Shown in pieces: positions 6,092 to 12,981 of a stretch of 64,000 nucleotides of DNA. The stretch comes from a virus. A program made the translations under genes and the position numbers. The notes beneath the pieces were generated by a model that had not been told where the DNA came from, did not search any database, and was given only the letters and a program-made list of their open reading frames with translations. Location of the stretch: positions 1-64,000 of the IMG/VR virus record IMGVR_UViG_3300042898_002521, one strand, 5' to 3'. How positions within the stretch are numbered: position 1 is the first letter of the stretch; each line of letters opens with the position of its first letter.

Positions 6092-6607
6092 ATGGGTATG
6101 GATGTAATCGGTAAAGCCCCTGCGAACGAAACGGGGGAGTACTTTCGCAATAATGTTTGGTACTGGAAACCACTTTGGAACTACTGCGAGGTAGTTGCAC
6201 CAGAACTAACCAAGTCTGTTAGTGGATACACTAATGACGGTGACGGCTTGCAAGCCAAGGAGTCAGAGTTGTTAGCAAGACTGTTACTCAATGAAATTGA
6301 GTCAGGGCGTACTGTTTCTTACGAGGCAGAGTACCGCAAGGAACAGTCAGAACTACCGTTGGTAGACTGCAAGTTGTGCCACGCAACAGGTATTCGTGGG
6401 GCAGATAGTCCTAACGGTATTGACCAATCCGACAAGGAACTAACAGAACTACAACAATCCTTGTATGGTCGCACCTACGGGTGGTGCAACGGCTGTGATG
6501 GGGCAGGTAACAAGCCTCATTTTGGCACGCAGTACCCATTCTCGGTAGAGAACGTAAAGGAGTTTGCGGAGTTTCTGCAATACTCAGGTGGGTTCTCTAT
6601 CTGCTAA
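6092..6607 (+). CDS. Hypothetical phage protein with DnaJ-type zinc knuckles
   Basis: A 171-residue protein of unknown function. The N-terminus MGMDVIGKAP...GEYFRNNVWYWKPLWNYCE is a pattern I associate with a widespread uncharacterised phage family. The second half carries CKLCHATG and CNGCDGAG, two DnaJ-like CxxCxxxG knuckles about 40 residues apart, so one zinc ion is likely bound. It is the last gene of operon 4 and precedes a strong terminator. Confidence 0.6.
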   Translation: MGMDVIGKAPANETGEYFRNNVWYWKPLWNYCEVVAPELTKSVSGYTNDGDGLQAKESELLARLLLNEIESGRTVSYEAEYRKEQSELPLVDCKLCHATGIRGADSPNGIDQSDKELTELQQSLYGRTYGWCNGCDGAGNKPHFGTQYPFSVENVKEFAEFLQYSGGFSIC

Positions 6608-6636
6608 GCCTACGCGTTACCTAATCTCCGCGTAGT

Positions 6637-6683
6637 GAGTGGCTACCAGTCCTGAGAGGCTGGTAGCCACTCTGCTTTTTTTT
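6637..6683 (+). terminator. Strong rho-independent terminator, operon 4
   Basis: GAGTGGCTACCAG (6637-6649) pairs with CTGGTAGCCACTC (6660-6672), followed by TGC and a run of eight Ts (6676-6683). This is a textbook intrinsic terminator. Confidence 0.9.
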
Positions 6684-6755
6684 GTTTGTGTCGGCGTCGA
6701 GGCCGAAACAGCAGCTTTAAGCTGCAAAATTGGGCTTTAAAGCCCAACACAAACA
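6683..6755. repeat. Inverted-repeat element E4
   Basis: TGTTTGTGTCGG starts at the terminator T-run, and CCAACACAAACA ends at 6755. Internal units are CGGCGTCGAGGCCG, GCAGCTTTAAGCTGC and the palindrome TGGGCTTTAAAGCCCA (6731-6746). Confidence 0.6.
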
Positions 6756-6761
6756 TCGCAG

Positions 6762-6815
6762 TGTGAGGTAGATCACATAAATTGTTATGGGCTTTGGTAG
6801 AAATGACCTTACTAT
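6762..6815 (+). promoter_or_regulatory. CRP/GlxR-type promoter P5
   Basis: The operator TGTGAGGTAGATCACA (6762-6777) with central TA is followed after 4 nt by TTGTTATGGGCTTTGGTA (6782-6799) and -10 TACTAT at 6810-6815. Spacing from operator centre to -10 is 40.5 bp. The leader then has the GAGAGTGAGAGA tract also found after P4. Confidence 0.62.
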
Positions 6816-6859
6816 TTAGAGAGTGAGAGAAATACTTTCACTAGAGAGAGGTATCAACC

Positions 6860-7036
6860 GTGAGTAGTTGCCCACGTTGTATTACAGGCATAATGCCTGA
6901 CGCACCCGCCTTGTCACGCACAGATAACAAGACTCGTATCTGTTCAGCGTGTGGGTTATTAGAGGGAATTGAGCAGTTGCTTGATTGCCTGACACCACAG
7001 TCCCAATGGGGCATTACCGTTAATCAGGGGGTGTAG
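6860..7036 (+). CDS. Small zinc-ribbon protein of actinophage type
   Basis: This 58-residue protein starts at GTG 6860, with GAGAGAGG as ribosome binding site 8 nt upstream. It has CPRC at residues 4-7 and CSAC near residue 34, flanking PDAPALSRTDNKTRI. The ALSRTDNKT...CSACG arrangement is one I recognise from many actinophage small proteins of unknown function. First gene of operon 5. Confidence 0.65.
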   Translation: MSSCPRCITGIMPDAPALSRTDNKTRICSACGLLEGIEQLLDCLTPQSQWGITVNQGV

Positions 7037-7038
7037 GT

Positions 7039-7251
7039 ATGGATACATCAAACCTAACCACCGAAGCCGAACACGAGCGCGACTCTGGCTTTGAGACGTT
7101 TACAGTCCGTGCCAAACTTACTATCTGGCACACAGATACAGTCCAAGCCAAAAGTATCGAGGAGGCTTGGAAGCAAGTAGATGAGTGGGTAGCCGAGGAC
7201 TTTACCGAGGACTCGGACTGCTCTAGAAGTTGGGAGATAACCGTATGTTAA
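7039..7251 (+). CDS. Hypothetical protein (70 aa)
   Basis: Unrecognised 70-residue acidic protein. The second half (FTVRAKLTIWHTDTVQAKSIEEAWKQVDEWV) reads as a beta-beta-alpha unit like small phage proteins with a W-T-...-A-S-x-E-E-A motif. The same style recurs in the 13021 gene (YWVHAETAQEALDKW). It begins 2 nt after the previous stop and overlaps the next gene. Confidence 0.5.
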   Translation: MDTSNLTTEAEHERDSGFETFTVRAKLTIWHTDTVQAKSIEEAWKQVDEWVAEDFTEDSDCSRSWEITVC

Positions 7252-7460
7252 TGAACGCAGTAGTATGCCAAAATCAGTATCGGCTTACCAAGCAAAGTTT
7301 CCAAGAGTTAATTGAGGATCAACGGGAACACGAATACGTCGTAACTGACGAAGTCTGGGAAAGGGTTGCGGGCGAAATACTTGGTCGTATGGACAATTTC
7401 GTAGAGAACCTACTAACAGAACTAGTACACGACGTAATAGACGGAGATTACGACGAATAA
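7245..7460 (+). CDS. Hypothetical protein (71 aa)
   Basis: Unrecognised 71-residue acidic, helical protein. I chose ATG 7245 because GGGAG sits 9 nt upstream; an upstream TTG and a downstream ATG (7251) are less well placed. It overlaps the preceding gene by 7 nt. It is followed directly by the structured RNA element at 7466-7589. Confidence 0.5.
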   Translation: MLMNAVVCQNQYRLTKQSFQELIEDQREHEYVVTDEVWERVAGEILGRMDNFVENLLTELVHDVIDGDYDE

Positions 7461-7465
7461 CAATC

Positions 7466-7589
7466 TTGGTTAGGGGTAACAGAGTAATCTGCAATAAAGA
7501 ACACCCAGTCCTGTCATCGAGCAGGTACGGCTAGTACCGAGCAGACTCACAGTCACGGAAGTGGCACGGCTCTCTCTACCCCTAACCAA
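7466..7589 (+). ncRNA. Candidate multi-hairpin structured RNA
   Basis: The 124-nt intergenic segment is closed by a perfect 13-bp stem, TTGGTTAGGGGTA (7466-7478) with TACCCCTAACCAA (7577-7589). Inside are CAGA-GTAA-TCTG (7480-7491), CCTG/CAGG (7510-7525), GGTAC-GGCTA-GTACC (7524-7538) and GTCAC-GGAA-GTGGC (7552-7565). Two of the loops, GTAA and GGAA, are GNRA tetraloops. The last hairpin lies within a GAGC/GCTC helix (7539-7542 with 7569-7572). There is no start codon with a ribosome binding site inside. It ends 6 nt before the AAGGAGG of the next gene, so it could be a cis-acting leader or a processed small RNA. Confidence 0.6.
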
Positions 7590-7610
7590 CCTATTAAGGA
7601 GGAAAACGCT

Positions 7611-7787
7611 GTGGACATCAGCAAACTGTTCGAAATAGTACCAAAACTGGCAGATGAACTTGTAGAACTGCATAATGCGACAGGCATTGAGTTAGAACTG
7701 TGGGATACCGCGTATGCCCTAGTCAAGGAGTTCTACCACACAGAGGAAGTGGTACAGATCATCATCAGAGACAAGATAGTTAAGTAA
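7611..7787 (+). CDS. Hypothetical helical protein (58 aa)
   Basis: This 58-residue, largely alpha-helical protein (VDISKLFEIVPKLADELVEL...) starts at GTG 7611. A perfect ribosome binding site AAGGAGG lies 8 nt upstream, unusually strong for this region, so it is probably highly translated unless the structured RNA just upstream controls it. Unrecognised. Last gene of operon 5. Confidence 0.6.
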   Translation: MDISKLFEIVPKLADELVELHNATGIELELWDTAYALVKEFYHTEEVVQIIIRDKIVK

Positions 7788-7794
7788 GAAACCA

Positions 7795-7834
7795 CCCCGA
7801 GGTTGCCGAACTTGGTAGCCTCGGGGCTTTTTTT
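7795..7834 (+). terminator. Strong rho-independent terminator, operon 5
   Basis: CCCCGAGGTTGCC (7795-7807) pairs with GGTAGCCTCGGGG (7814-7826) over 13 positions with two G-U pairs, followed by a run of Ts (7828-7834). Confidence 0.88.
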
Positions 7835-7929
7835 GTTTGTGTTGACCCACCCACCCTAAGCCTTTAAAGGCTGTCCCTTAATGAATTCAGCTTTTAAAAG
7901 CTGAATTGGCTTTAAAGCCAACACAAACA
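7834..7929. repeat. Inverted-repeat element E5
   Basis: The longest E element. Outer arms are TGTTTGTGTTG and CAACACAAACA. Inside are three TTTAAA-centred palindromes: AGCCTTTAAAGGCT, the perfect 24-bp palindrome at 7884-7907 (AATTCAGCTTTT and its complement), and TTGGCTTTAAAGCCAA. Confidence 0.65.
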
Positions 7930-8534
7930 ATGTGACCAAAGTCACACCGCTTAAACGGCGTGTCGGCTTGACAGAGAGAGAGGAGAGTGATAGCTGGAGA
8001 GAGCCTAACAAGCTTGGTAGCCACCCCCGATTTGACAGCTAGGCTACTGCTGTGATATGGGACAAGCCTGACCGCTTGCGTGACCAGATCAGGAGACTAT
8101 CTGCCAGTCCTGTTATGTGATAAGAGATAACAGGCTTGAGAGAGTGAGAGAGTGATAACAGGCTAGTTACTAAAGTTGTTCATAGGTGGTTCAAGTGACC
8201 TGAAGTGTATTCAATCCTCTCTCTCTATCTCTATTAGTATTTGATAGCCAATTCAGGAAACCCCCCGATCTTTATTAGATTAGGTGTTGGGACACGCCCC
8301 GAAAGCTTTGAGACTCACCCCTAGCCTAAATCCTCCACCGCCACCAGATACACCGCCAAAAATAGTTTGAGAAAACTATTGACTTTTGACCCCTATGTGT
8401 GGTATGGGATTAGTCTAAATAAATGTGACGAGGATCACACTAAATCTTTTGATAATAATTATGTAATTTCACCCTTTACTGGTACGGTCTGTGTATTGGA
8501 TAAATAAAAGCTTTATGAAAGGAAGCAATCCACT
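7930..8534 (+). promoter_or_regulatory. Non-coding control region before the MoxR gene
   Basis: About 600 nt without a supported gene. It contains a CRP-like palindrome TGTGACCAAAGTCACA (7931-7946) and TTGACA at 7968-7973. There are two further promoter-like pairs with 18-bp spacers, TTGACA...TATGGG (8032-8061) and TTGACT...TATGGG (8379-8408). Several RNA-type pairings are present: ACAGC/GCTGT (8035-8053), CAGAT/ATCTG (8085-8103), and the competing pairs CAAGCCTG/CAGGCTTG (8063-8070 with 8131-8138) and CCTGTTAT/ATAACAGG (8109-8134). GAGAGTGAGAGA tracts also occur. Confidence 0.5.
8361..8439 (+). promoter_or_regulatory. Promoter with operator palindrome and CRP-like site before the MoxR gene
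   Basis: AATAGTTT-GAGA-AAACTATT (8361-8380) is a perfect 8-bp dyad whose right end forms the first two bases of the -35 TTGACT (8379-8384). The -10 TATGGG is at 8403-8408. The CRP-like palindrome TGTGACGAGGATCACA at 8424-8439 lies downstream of that -10, a position that would repress this promoter or serve a second start nearer the gene at 8535. Confidence 0.5.
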
Positions 8535-9971
8535 ATGACAATCGCACTCTACGTTGAGTCCCTGTCCGAGACCATTGGTGACAATGGCGAGGCAGGTCTT
8601 GACCAAACTATTATCGTGCCAAACTACACCGTTGGCGCAGTCCAGTTATTCCACCGCACCAGTACGGGTAAGCGTGGTCGTTCCGAGGCTTGGACACTAA
8701 CGCCTCTATCTGATCTACCTAATACCCGTGTCATTAAGAACCCTGTTGCTATCCGTCTCACCGACAATGACCACTTTGCTATTCAAGGTGGCAAGGTAAC
8801 TACTTTGGGATACAAGACCACCACCGCCTCCGATCAACTTACCAAGCTTGGTGGCGATTACACTCTTAACCACTTTGATCTAGTATCAGACTTGGTATCA
8901 CGTTTCGAGAACGCCGATAATAGCCTTGCTATCTACTTGACCGACTCTCGTTACAAGGACACCTCAATCGAGTTTCCTCCTCTAGTGCCTAACCGTGCCT
9001 TTGGTAATAGTCCTGTTAGCACTTCGATCAACCCGACAATTTCCAACGTGGCAGTCCCTAACCAGCCTGTTACACCTCGCCACACCACCACACCAAGCTT
9101 GGTAATGGAATTGGCTAGTGTGCCTGACATTAAATGGGCAAAGCAATACATCAACCGCAAGGTCGTAGGTGACGTTAGTGATTTTGATATCTTTGACGTT
9201 GCTATGCGTAATGACGAGAACGTGCTTATTACTGGTCACGCTGGTTCTGGTAAGACTTCCTCGGTTATGGCTTACGCCTCGGCTCGCGGATACCGTTACT
9301 ACAACTTCTCTTGCTCGGCTGGCACGGATACCAAGAAACTATTTGGTGGATACAACCCAAGCCCAGACGGTCACTTCCATTGGCAAGACGGGGCAATAAC
9401 AGACTTGGTACGCAACGGAGGAGTCCTGCTTATCGGTGAGATTACCTTTATGCCTGAACGTACCGCCTCGGAATTGTATTCTCTATTAGATTACCGCCGT
9501 GAAATCCAACTAACGGATAAAGACGGGGAGGTTGTCAAGGCTCACCCTGATCTGCTCATTATTGCTGACGGTAATCTTGGCTATCGTGGTACGCGCGAAC
9601 TATCCCAAGCTTTCAACGATAGGTTCACACACCACCTCGACTTCCCGTATGACCCAGACATTGAGGGTAAGCTAATCAAGAGTAAGGCAATCTTGGAAAT
9701 GGCTAATTCATTACGAGACCGTTTCGAGGAGGAGGAAATCCAGACCCCGATCTCGACTCGCTCACTTGTCGCTCTAATGGGTAACATTAACAGTCTTGGT
9801 TTGGACTACGGTATCTACGCCTACCTCAACTTATTCCCAATGCGCGAGCAAGCTAGTGTCAAGTTAGTTATTGACACCTACCGCTACAACATTGAGGAGG
9901 AACTAGGTTTGGTTCACTCTGCACCTGCCGAGCCTGTTATGGAGGTGCTTAATAATGGTAATGCCAACTAA
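8535..9971 (+). CDS. MoxR/CobS-type AAA+ ATPase
   Basis: This 478-residue ATPase has a roughly 200-residue unassigned N-terminal part and then an AAA+ core. Walker A is GHAGSGKT (residues 234-241), Walker B is VLLIGEI at about 297-303, and a sensor region SQAFNDRFTHHLDF follows. A C-terminal helical lid contains TPISTRSLVALM. The nearest families are MoxR and CobS, which remodel protein or metal-insertion complexes together with a VWA partner, and exactly such a partner is encoded next. It opens a long rightward operon after the 7930-8534 control region; ribosome binding site is GAAAGGAAG. Confidence 0.85.
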   Translation: MTIALYVESLSETIGDNGEAGLDQTIIVPNYTVGAVQLFHRTSTGKRGRSEAWTLTPLSDLPNTRVIKNPVAIRLTDNDHFAIQGGKVTTLGYKTTTASDQLTKLGGDYTLNHFDLVSDLVSRFENADNSLAIYLTDSRYKDTSIEFPPLVPNRAFGNSPVSTSINPTISNVAVPNQPVTPRHTTTPSLVMELASVPDIKWAKQYINRKVVGDVSDFDIFDVAMRNDENVLITGHAGSGKTSSVMAYASARGYRYYNFSCSAGTDTKKLFGGYNPSPDGHFHWQDGAITDLVRNGGVLLIGEITFMPERTASELYSLLDYRREIQLTDKDGEVVKAHPDLLIIADGNLGYRGTRELSQAFNDRFTHHLDFPYDPDIEGKLIKSKAILEMANSLRDRFEEEEIQTPISTRSLVALMGNINSLGLDYGIYAYLNLFPMREQASVKLVIDTYRYNIEEELGLVHSAPAEPVMEVLNNGNAN

Positions 9972-11820
9972 GAAACCTGCTAAGTCTGCCGATACTGGCA
10001 ACCTGTACCAAGACTGGTATGACTACAACAGCACCAACTCTAGCGAGGGTCTATCCCAGATCGAGCGTGAGGAACTCAAGGATTACCTTGTGGCTAAACA
10101 GGCTAAGAAGCTTGCTAGGTTTCAGGCTATCGCTGGTGTGTACCAGACTGCGGATAGTGTGCTTACCAAAGCTAGTATTACCGTTACTGCTGGTGACTTT
10201 AGTAACCTAGAGTCAATGGGTGAAGCACCTGCGTTCAATGACGGCAAGACTATCTATCTCAACACAAACGTCTTAGCCGAGATTGACGATAACAGTCTCA
10301 TTAGCCTTAACGGTATCAACTACCACGAAGTTGCTCATATCCTGTGGTCACCGCGAGGCAACTCCGAGTTTGGGCGCAAGGTTACTAAAGGTGGATACCA
10401 AACCTCTTTCAATATCCTTGAGGACTTGCGTATCGAAACTCTTATGACCGCGCGTTTCCCAAGCACTACCCTGTCACTTACCCAGTCTGTTTTGACCTAC
10501 ATTATGGATAACCCAGACCCAAGTGACTCGTTTCCTCTAATCCGAGGTCGGCGTTACTTGCCTATCGAGGTGCGCCAACTATCTGCTGATCTCTATGTAG
10601 GTCGGCACGGCTCAACTCACGCTAACAATGTCGCTCGTATCGTAGATGAATACCGACTACTTACTTACCCAAGTGATTATGAACGTGGTTACGATCTCAT
10701 TGTTGAGTTTCATAATCTGCTCAAGCTTGCTGACCCAAAGAATAAGACCGAGGGACAATGTGGCTCACGCCCAATGCTCAAGTCTGGCAGACCTGAAAGT
10801 AACGATAAGCAAAGCAATATTGCTAATCGCGCTAAGGGTATGGACAAGAAAGCCGAGGATATCCCACCCAACGACAAGTCAGGTGCAGGTGCAGGTGACG
10901 AGGGTGAGTCCCAAGAATATGACCCACTTCAAGAACGTACCGAAATGGATACCGAGTTTGCTAACGTAGTGCGCGAGGCTATCAAAACCATTATGAAGTC
11001 CAAGCAAGTCAAGACCGAGGCTCGACAACTACGTTCTGCTATCCGTGAGTCTGACCGTGCAGGTCGTACAGACCTCAAGGCAACCTCCGATCTACTCCCA
11101 GTAGATAACGTGTACCGCGTGGCAAGCAAAGCTTTCGCACAGGAACTTAGCAAACTGCGTATTGACAGCGACCCACATTGGGATATTGAGAAACCTGTTG
11201 GTCGGCTCAATATCAACCGTGTTATGAATATGGATATTAACGATATCAACACGGTCTTTGACGAGTGGCGTGAGGGGCGTGACGAGTTTAATATCGAAGC
11301 CGTTATTATGTGCGACACATCAGGCTCTATGGGCAACGTAATCAAGGAGGTCTCTCAATCTATGTGGGCGATCAAACGTGCGCTGGAGGAAATTGACGGC
11401 AAGGTTACGGTCATTGGCTTTAGTGACAAGACCAAGCTTGTTTATGGAAGCAACGAACGTGCCACTAGCCAATACCGATTTTGGTATGACGGTGGAGGTA
11501 CTGACCCACTTGACGCTTTACTTGACGCGGAAGCAATACTTGAGTCCTCTCGGCGCAAGACTAAGTTGTTATTCGTAATCACAGACGGGGAGTGGTCACG
11601 GTCTGACGATTGTGACTCTACTATTAAGCGTATTAACAATATTGACGGCACTATTAGTCAGATTGTATTCATTAGTAGTAGTGAATACATTATGGAACAG
11701 ACCGTGACGGACAGGGAAGCCACAATGAAGCGTTACCGTCATCACGCTCACGCCATTGAGTTAGTCTCTAAGCCTAATGAACTTGTTAGTGTTGCCCGTA
11801 ACATCTTACGGAGTCTCTAA
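9955..11820 (+). CDS. VWA-domain protein with HExxH metallopeptidase motif
   Basis: This 621-residue protein combines two features. One is YHEVAHILWSPR (HEVAH from residue 124), a zinc-peptidase HExxH signature. The other is a C-terminal von Willebrand A domain with an intact MIDAS DTSGS at 454-458 and downstream GGGTDP and FVITDGEWS. A charged linker (about 260-330) separates them. This order fits the DUF2201-like metallopeptidase/VWA family more than CobT. It overlaps the AAA ATPase by 17 nt, with GGAGG 9 nt before its ATG. The pair probably forms a MoxR-VWA chaperone or protease machine; its target is unknown. Confidence 0.8.
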   Translation: MVMPTKKPAKSADTGNLYQDWYDYNSTNSSEGLSQIEREELKDYLVAKQAKKLARFQAIAGVYQTADSVLTKASITVTAGDFSNLESMGEAPAFNDGKTIYLNTNVLAEIDDNSLISLNGINYHEVAHILWSPRGNSEFGRKVTKGGYQTSFNILEDLRIETLMTARFPSTTLSLTQSVLTYIMDNPDPSDSFPLIRGRRYLPIEVRQLSADLYVGRHGSTHANNVARIVDEYRLLTYPSDYERGYDLIVEFHNLLKLADPKNKTEGQCGSRPMLKSGRPESNDKQSNIANRAKGMDKKAEDIPPNDKSGAGAGDEGESQEYDPLQERTEMDTEFANVVREAIKTIMKSKQVKTEARQLRSAIRESDRAGRTDLKATSDLLPVDNVYRVASKAFAQELSKLRIDSDPHWDIEKPVGRLNINRVMNMDINDINTVFDEWREGRDEFNIEAVIMCDTSGSMGNVIKEVSQSMWAIKRALEEIDGKVTVIGFSDKTKLVYGSNERATSQYRFWYDGGGTDPLDALLDAEAILESSRRKTKLLFVITDGEWSRSDDCDSTIKRINNIDGTISQIVFISSSEYIMEQTVTDREATMKRYRHHAHAIELVSKPNELVSVARNILRSL

Positions 11821-12560
11821 TGACTTGTGGCATAGGCGTTAAACCGAGTCGTGAAATCTCGGCAAGGACTTCCATAATAAGCACTTACTTCCTTTCAGCT
11901 TTAGAAGTACCTGCGCTTATGCCACTTACTAAACTTAGTACGCCCAACTCCCATTTACGAACGGAACGCCTGTCTGAACGCGCTATGCGTAAGAGTGACT
12001 GTGGTTCACTATTAGAACTTGGGACTCTGGGCGTACTAACAAGCTTAGTAGGCGCAACGTACAACCTGCGTTTGCATATTGCAACAATGACCGTGCCTCT
12101 GCGCCTACTAACTAACTTGGTATCAACAACGGTATCTATCCGAACCACAGAGAACACGCTACGACAGGTTGTCAGGGTTGGTAGTGCTAGATCGCTCTCT
12201 GTTGATACCAAACCCTTTAACCACGCACGTTCAGGAGTATCTTGCCTGTGTCTGGTAAGTAAAGGTCGTGGTAACTACGTTCCGCTTTGCTTATCTATGA
12301 GGTGTTTCCCTCAAATTGGAAACCGTGTTAGACGAAGCGAGCATAATAGGAGTCTCAACTTACGACCTTTACCTCGCGTGGTTAATCCCATTACTACTGG
12401 TGAGAGTGACGATACAACTACTGGTCTGTTCCAAGATGTCCTAAAGCTTACCCAACTTAGGTTGTGGTCTGCTTGTGACCGAGAGAACCACCGAACGGTT
12501 TATCCTCCGCTCTCACCAGTAATAATGCTTATCCCAACACAAACTTTTGCAGGTGCATAA
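11820..12560 (+). CDS. Open frame over the structured RNA, doubtful protein
   Basis: A 246-codon frame runs through the structured region. It begins in a TAATG overlap with the VWA gene, with GGAG 6 nt upstream, and ends in a TAATG overlap with the 12560 gene. This coupling argues for translation, and a chance frame of this length is unlikely. Against it, the predicted protein has very few lysines, is packed with Arg, Ser, Thr and Leu, and shows no domain. The long paired arms also dictate much of its sequence. I regard the RNA as the likelier product; both could be true. Confidence 0.2.
   Translation: MTCGIGVKPSREISARTSIISTYFLSALEVPALMPLTKLSTPNSHLRTERLSERAMRKSDCGSLLELGTLGVLTSLVGATYNLRLHIATMTVPLRLLTNLVSTTVSIRTTENTLRQVVRVGSARSLSVDTKPFNHARSGVSCLCLVSKGRGNYVPLCLSMRCFPQIGNRVRRSEHNRSLNLRPLPRVVNPITTGESDDTTTGLFQDVLKLTQLRLWSACDRENHRTVYPPLSPVIMLIPTQTFAGA
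11827..12526 (+). ncRNA. Candidate giant structured RNA (about 700 nt), GOLLD/ROOL-like class
   Basis: The stretch folds into a consistent set of non-crossing long helices. H1 is GTGGCATAGGCG 11827-11838 with 11914-11925 (one G-U). H2 is 11935-11946 with 12028-12039 (perfect 12 bp). H3 is 12045-12056 with 12100-12111 (perfect 12 bp). H4 is 12117-12128 with 12200-12211 (perfect 12 bp). H5 is 12217-12226 with 12376-12385 (10 bp), enclosing H6, 12259-12269 with 12362-12372 (11 bp). H7 is 12390-12406 with 12510-12526 (16 of 17). Shorter hairpins fill each domain, for example TTGCA-TAT-TGCAA (12072-12084), GTTTCC/GGAAAC (12304-12323) and CGCTTT/GAAGCG (12283-12339). Such density of long perfect helices is not expected in protein-coding DNA. 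The size and phage setting recall GOLLD and ROOL RNAs; homology is untested. Confidence 0.7.
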
Positions 12561-12769
12561 TGGCTCTAATACATTCAAGCGGATTAGTTATTACAGAACG
12601 GTCAGAACATCTACCAGAATATGACGGTGACTCTAAGTATGTCGTATGGAACTTATCCGAGGCAGAGCCGAAGGCAAGCTTCACCGCTAGTTATCTACCA
12701 ACTTTGATTAGATATCTTGATATTAACTACACTATTGCTAATAAATACAAACCCGAGAGAGGTATCTGA
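12560..12769 (+). CDS. Hypothetical protein (69 aa)
   Basis: Unrecognised 69-residue protein (MALIHSSGLVITERSEHLP...). AGGTG lies about 6 nt before the ATG, giving it its own ribosome binding site immediately after the structured RNA. Its TGA overlaps the ATG of the next gene. Predicted mixed alpha/beta; no motifs. Confidence 0.5.
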   Translation: MALIHSSGLVITERSEHLPEYDGDSKYVVWNLSEAEPKASFTASYLPTLIRYLDINYTIANKYKPERGI

Positions 12770-12981
12770 TGACCGAACCAGAACAACCAAAACCACCCCG
12801 ACCCGACTACGAAGTTGCGATCTTAGGTACGCAAGACGGGAATAACATCACATACGAGATGAAAGTCTTTGCTGATGACCCTGCTCACGCGAGCGAGCAA
12901 GGGTTCGAGTGGGCGCAACACCATACAGACGATTGGGCAACCGCAACATACCGTATCAACAAGATCAAGTATTACAACTAA
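12769..12981 (+). CDS. Hypothetical protein (70 aa)
   Basis: Unrecognised 70-residue protein. The Pro-rich N-terminus (EPEQPKPPRPD) is followed by a beta-hairpin and the helix AHASEQGFEWAQHH, then a final strand ATYRINKIKYY. This beta-beta-alpha-beta layout resembles the 7039 and 13021 products. It is coupled to the previous gene. Confidence 0.5.
   Translation: MTEPEQPKPPRPDYEVAILGTQDGNNITYEMKVFADDPAHASEQGFEWAQHHTDDWATATYRINKIKYYN

Noticed and set aside
3351-7929. E1-E5 repeats considered as a CRISPR array or transposon ends
   Set aside because: Spacing is irregular (0.7-1.3 kb), genes lie between copies, inner sequences vary, and there is no cas gene or transposase.
8180-8210. GGTTCAAGTGACC near 8186 considered as a tRNA T arm
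   Set aside because: The flanking bases do not make a 5-bp T stem and no acceptor, anticodon or D arm can be drawn around it.
11885-12211. 108-codon frame on the minus strand inside the structured RNA region
   Set aside because: It mirrors the opposite frame across the paired arms, has no ribosome binding site and no domain; long perfect inverted repeats explain open frames on both strands.
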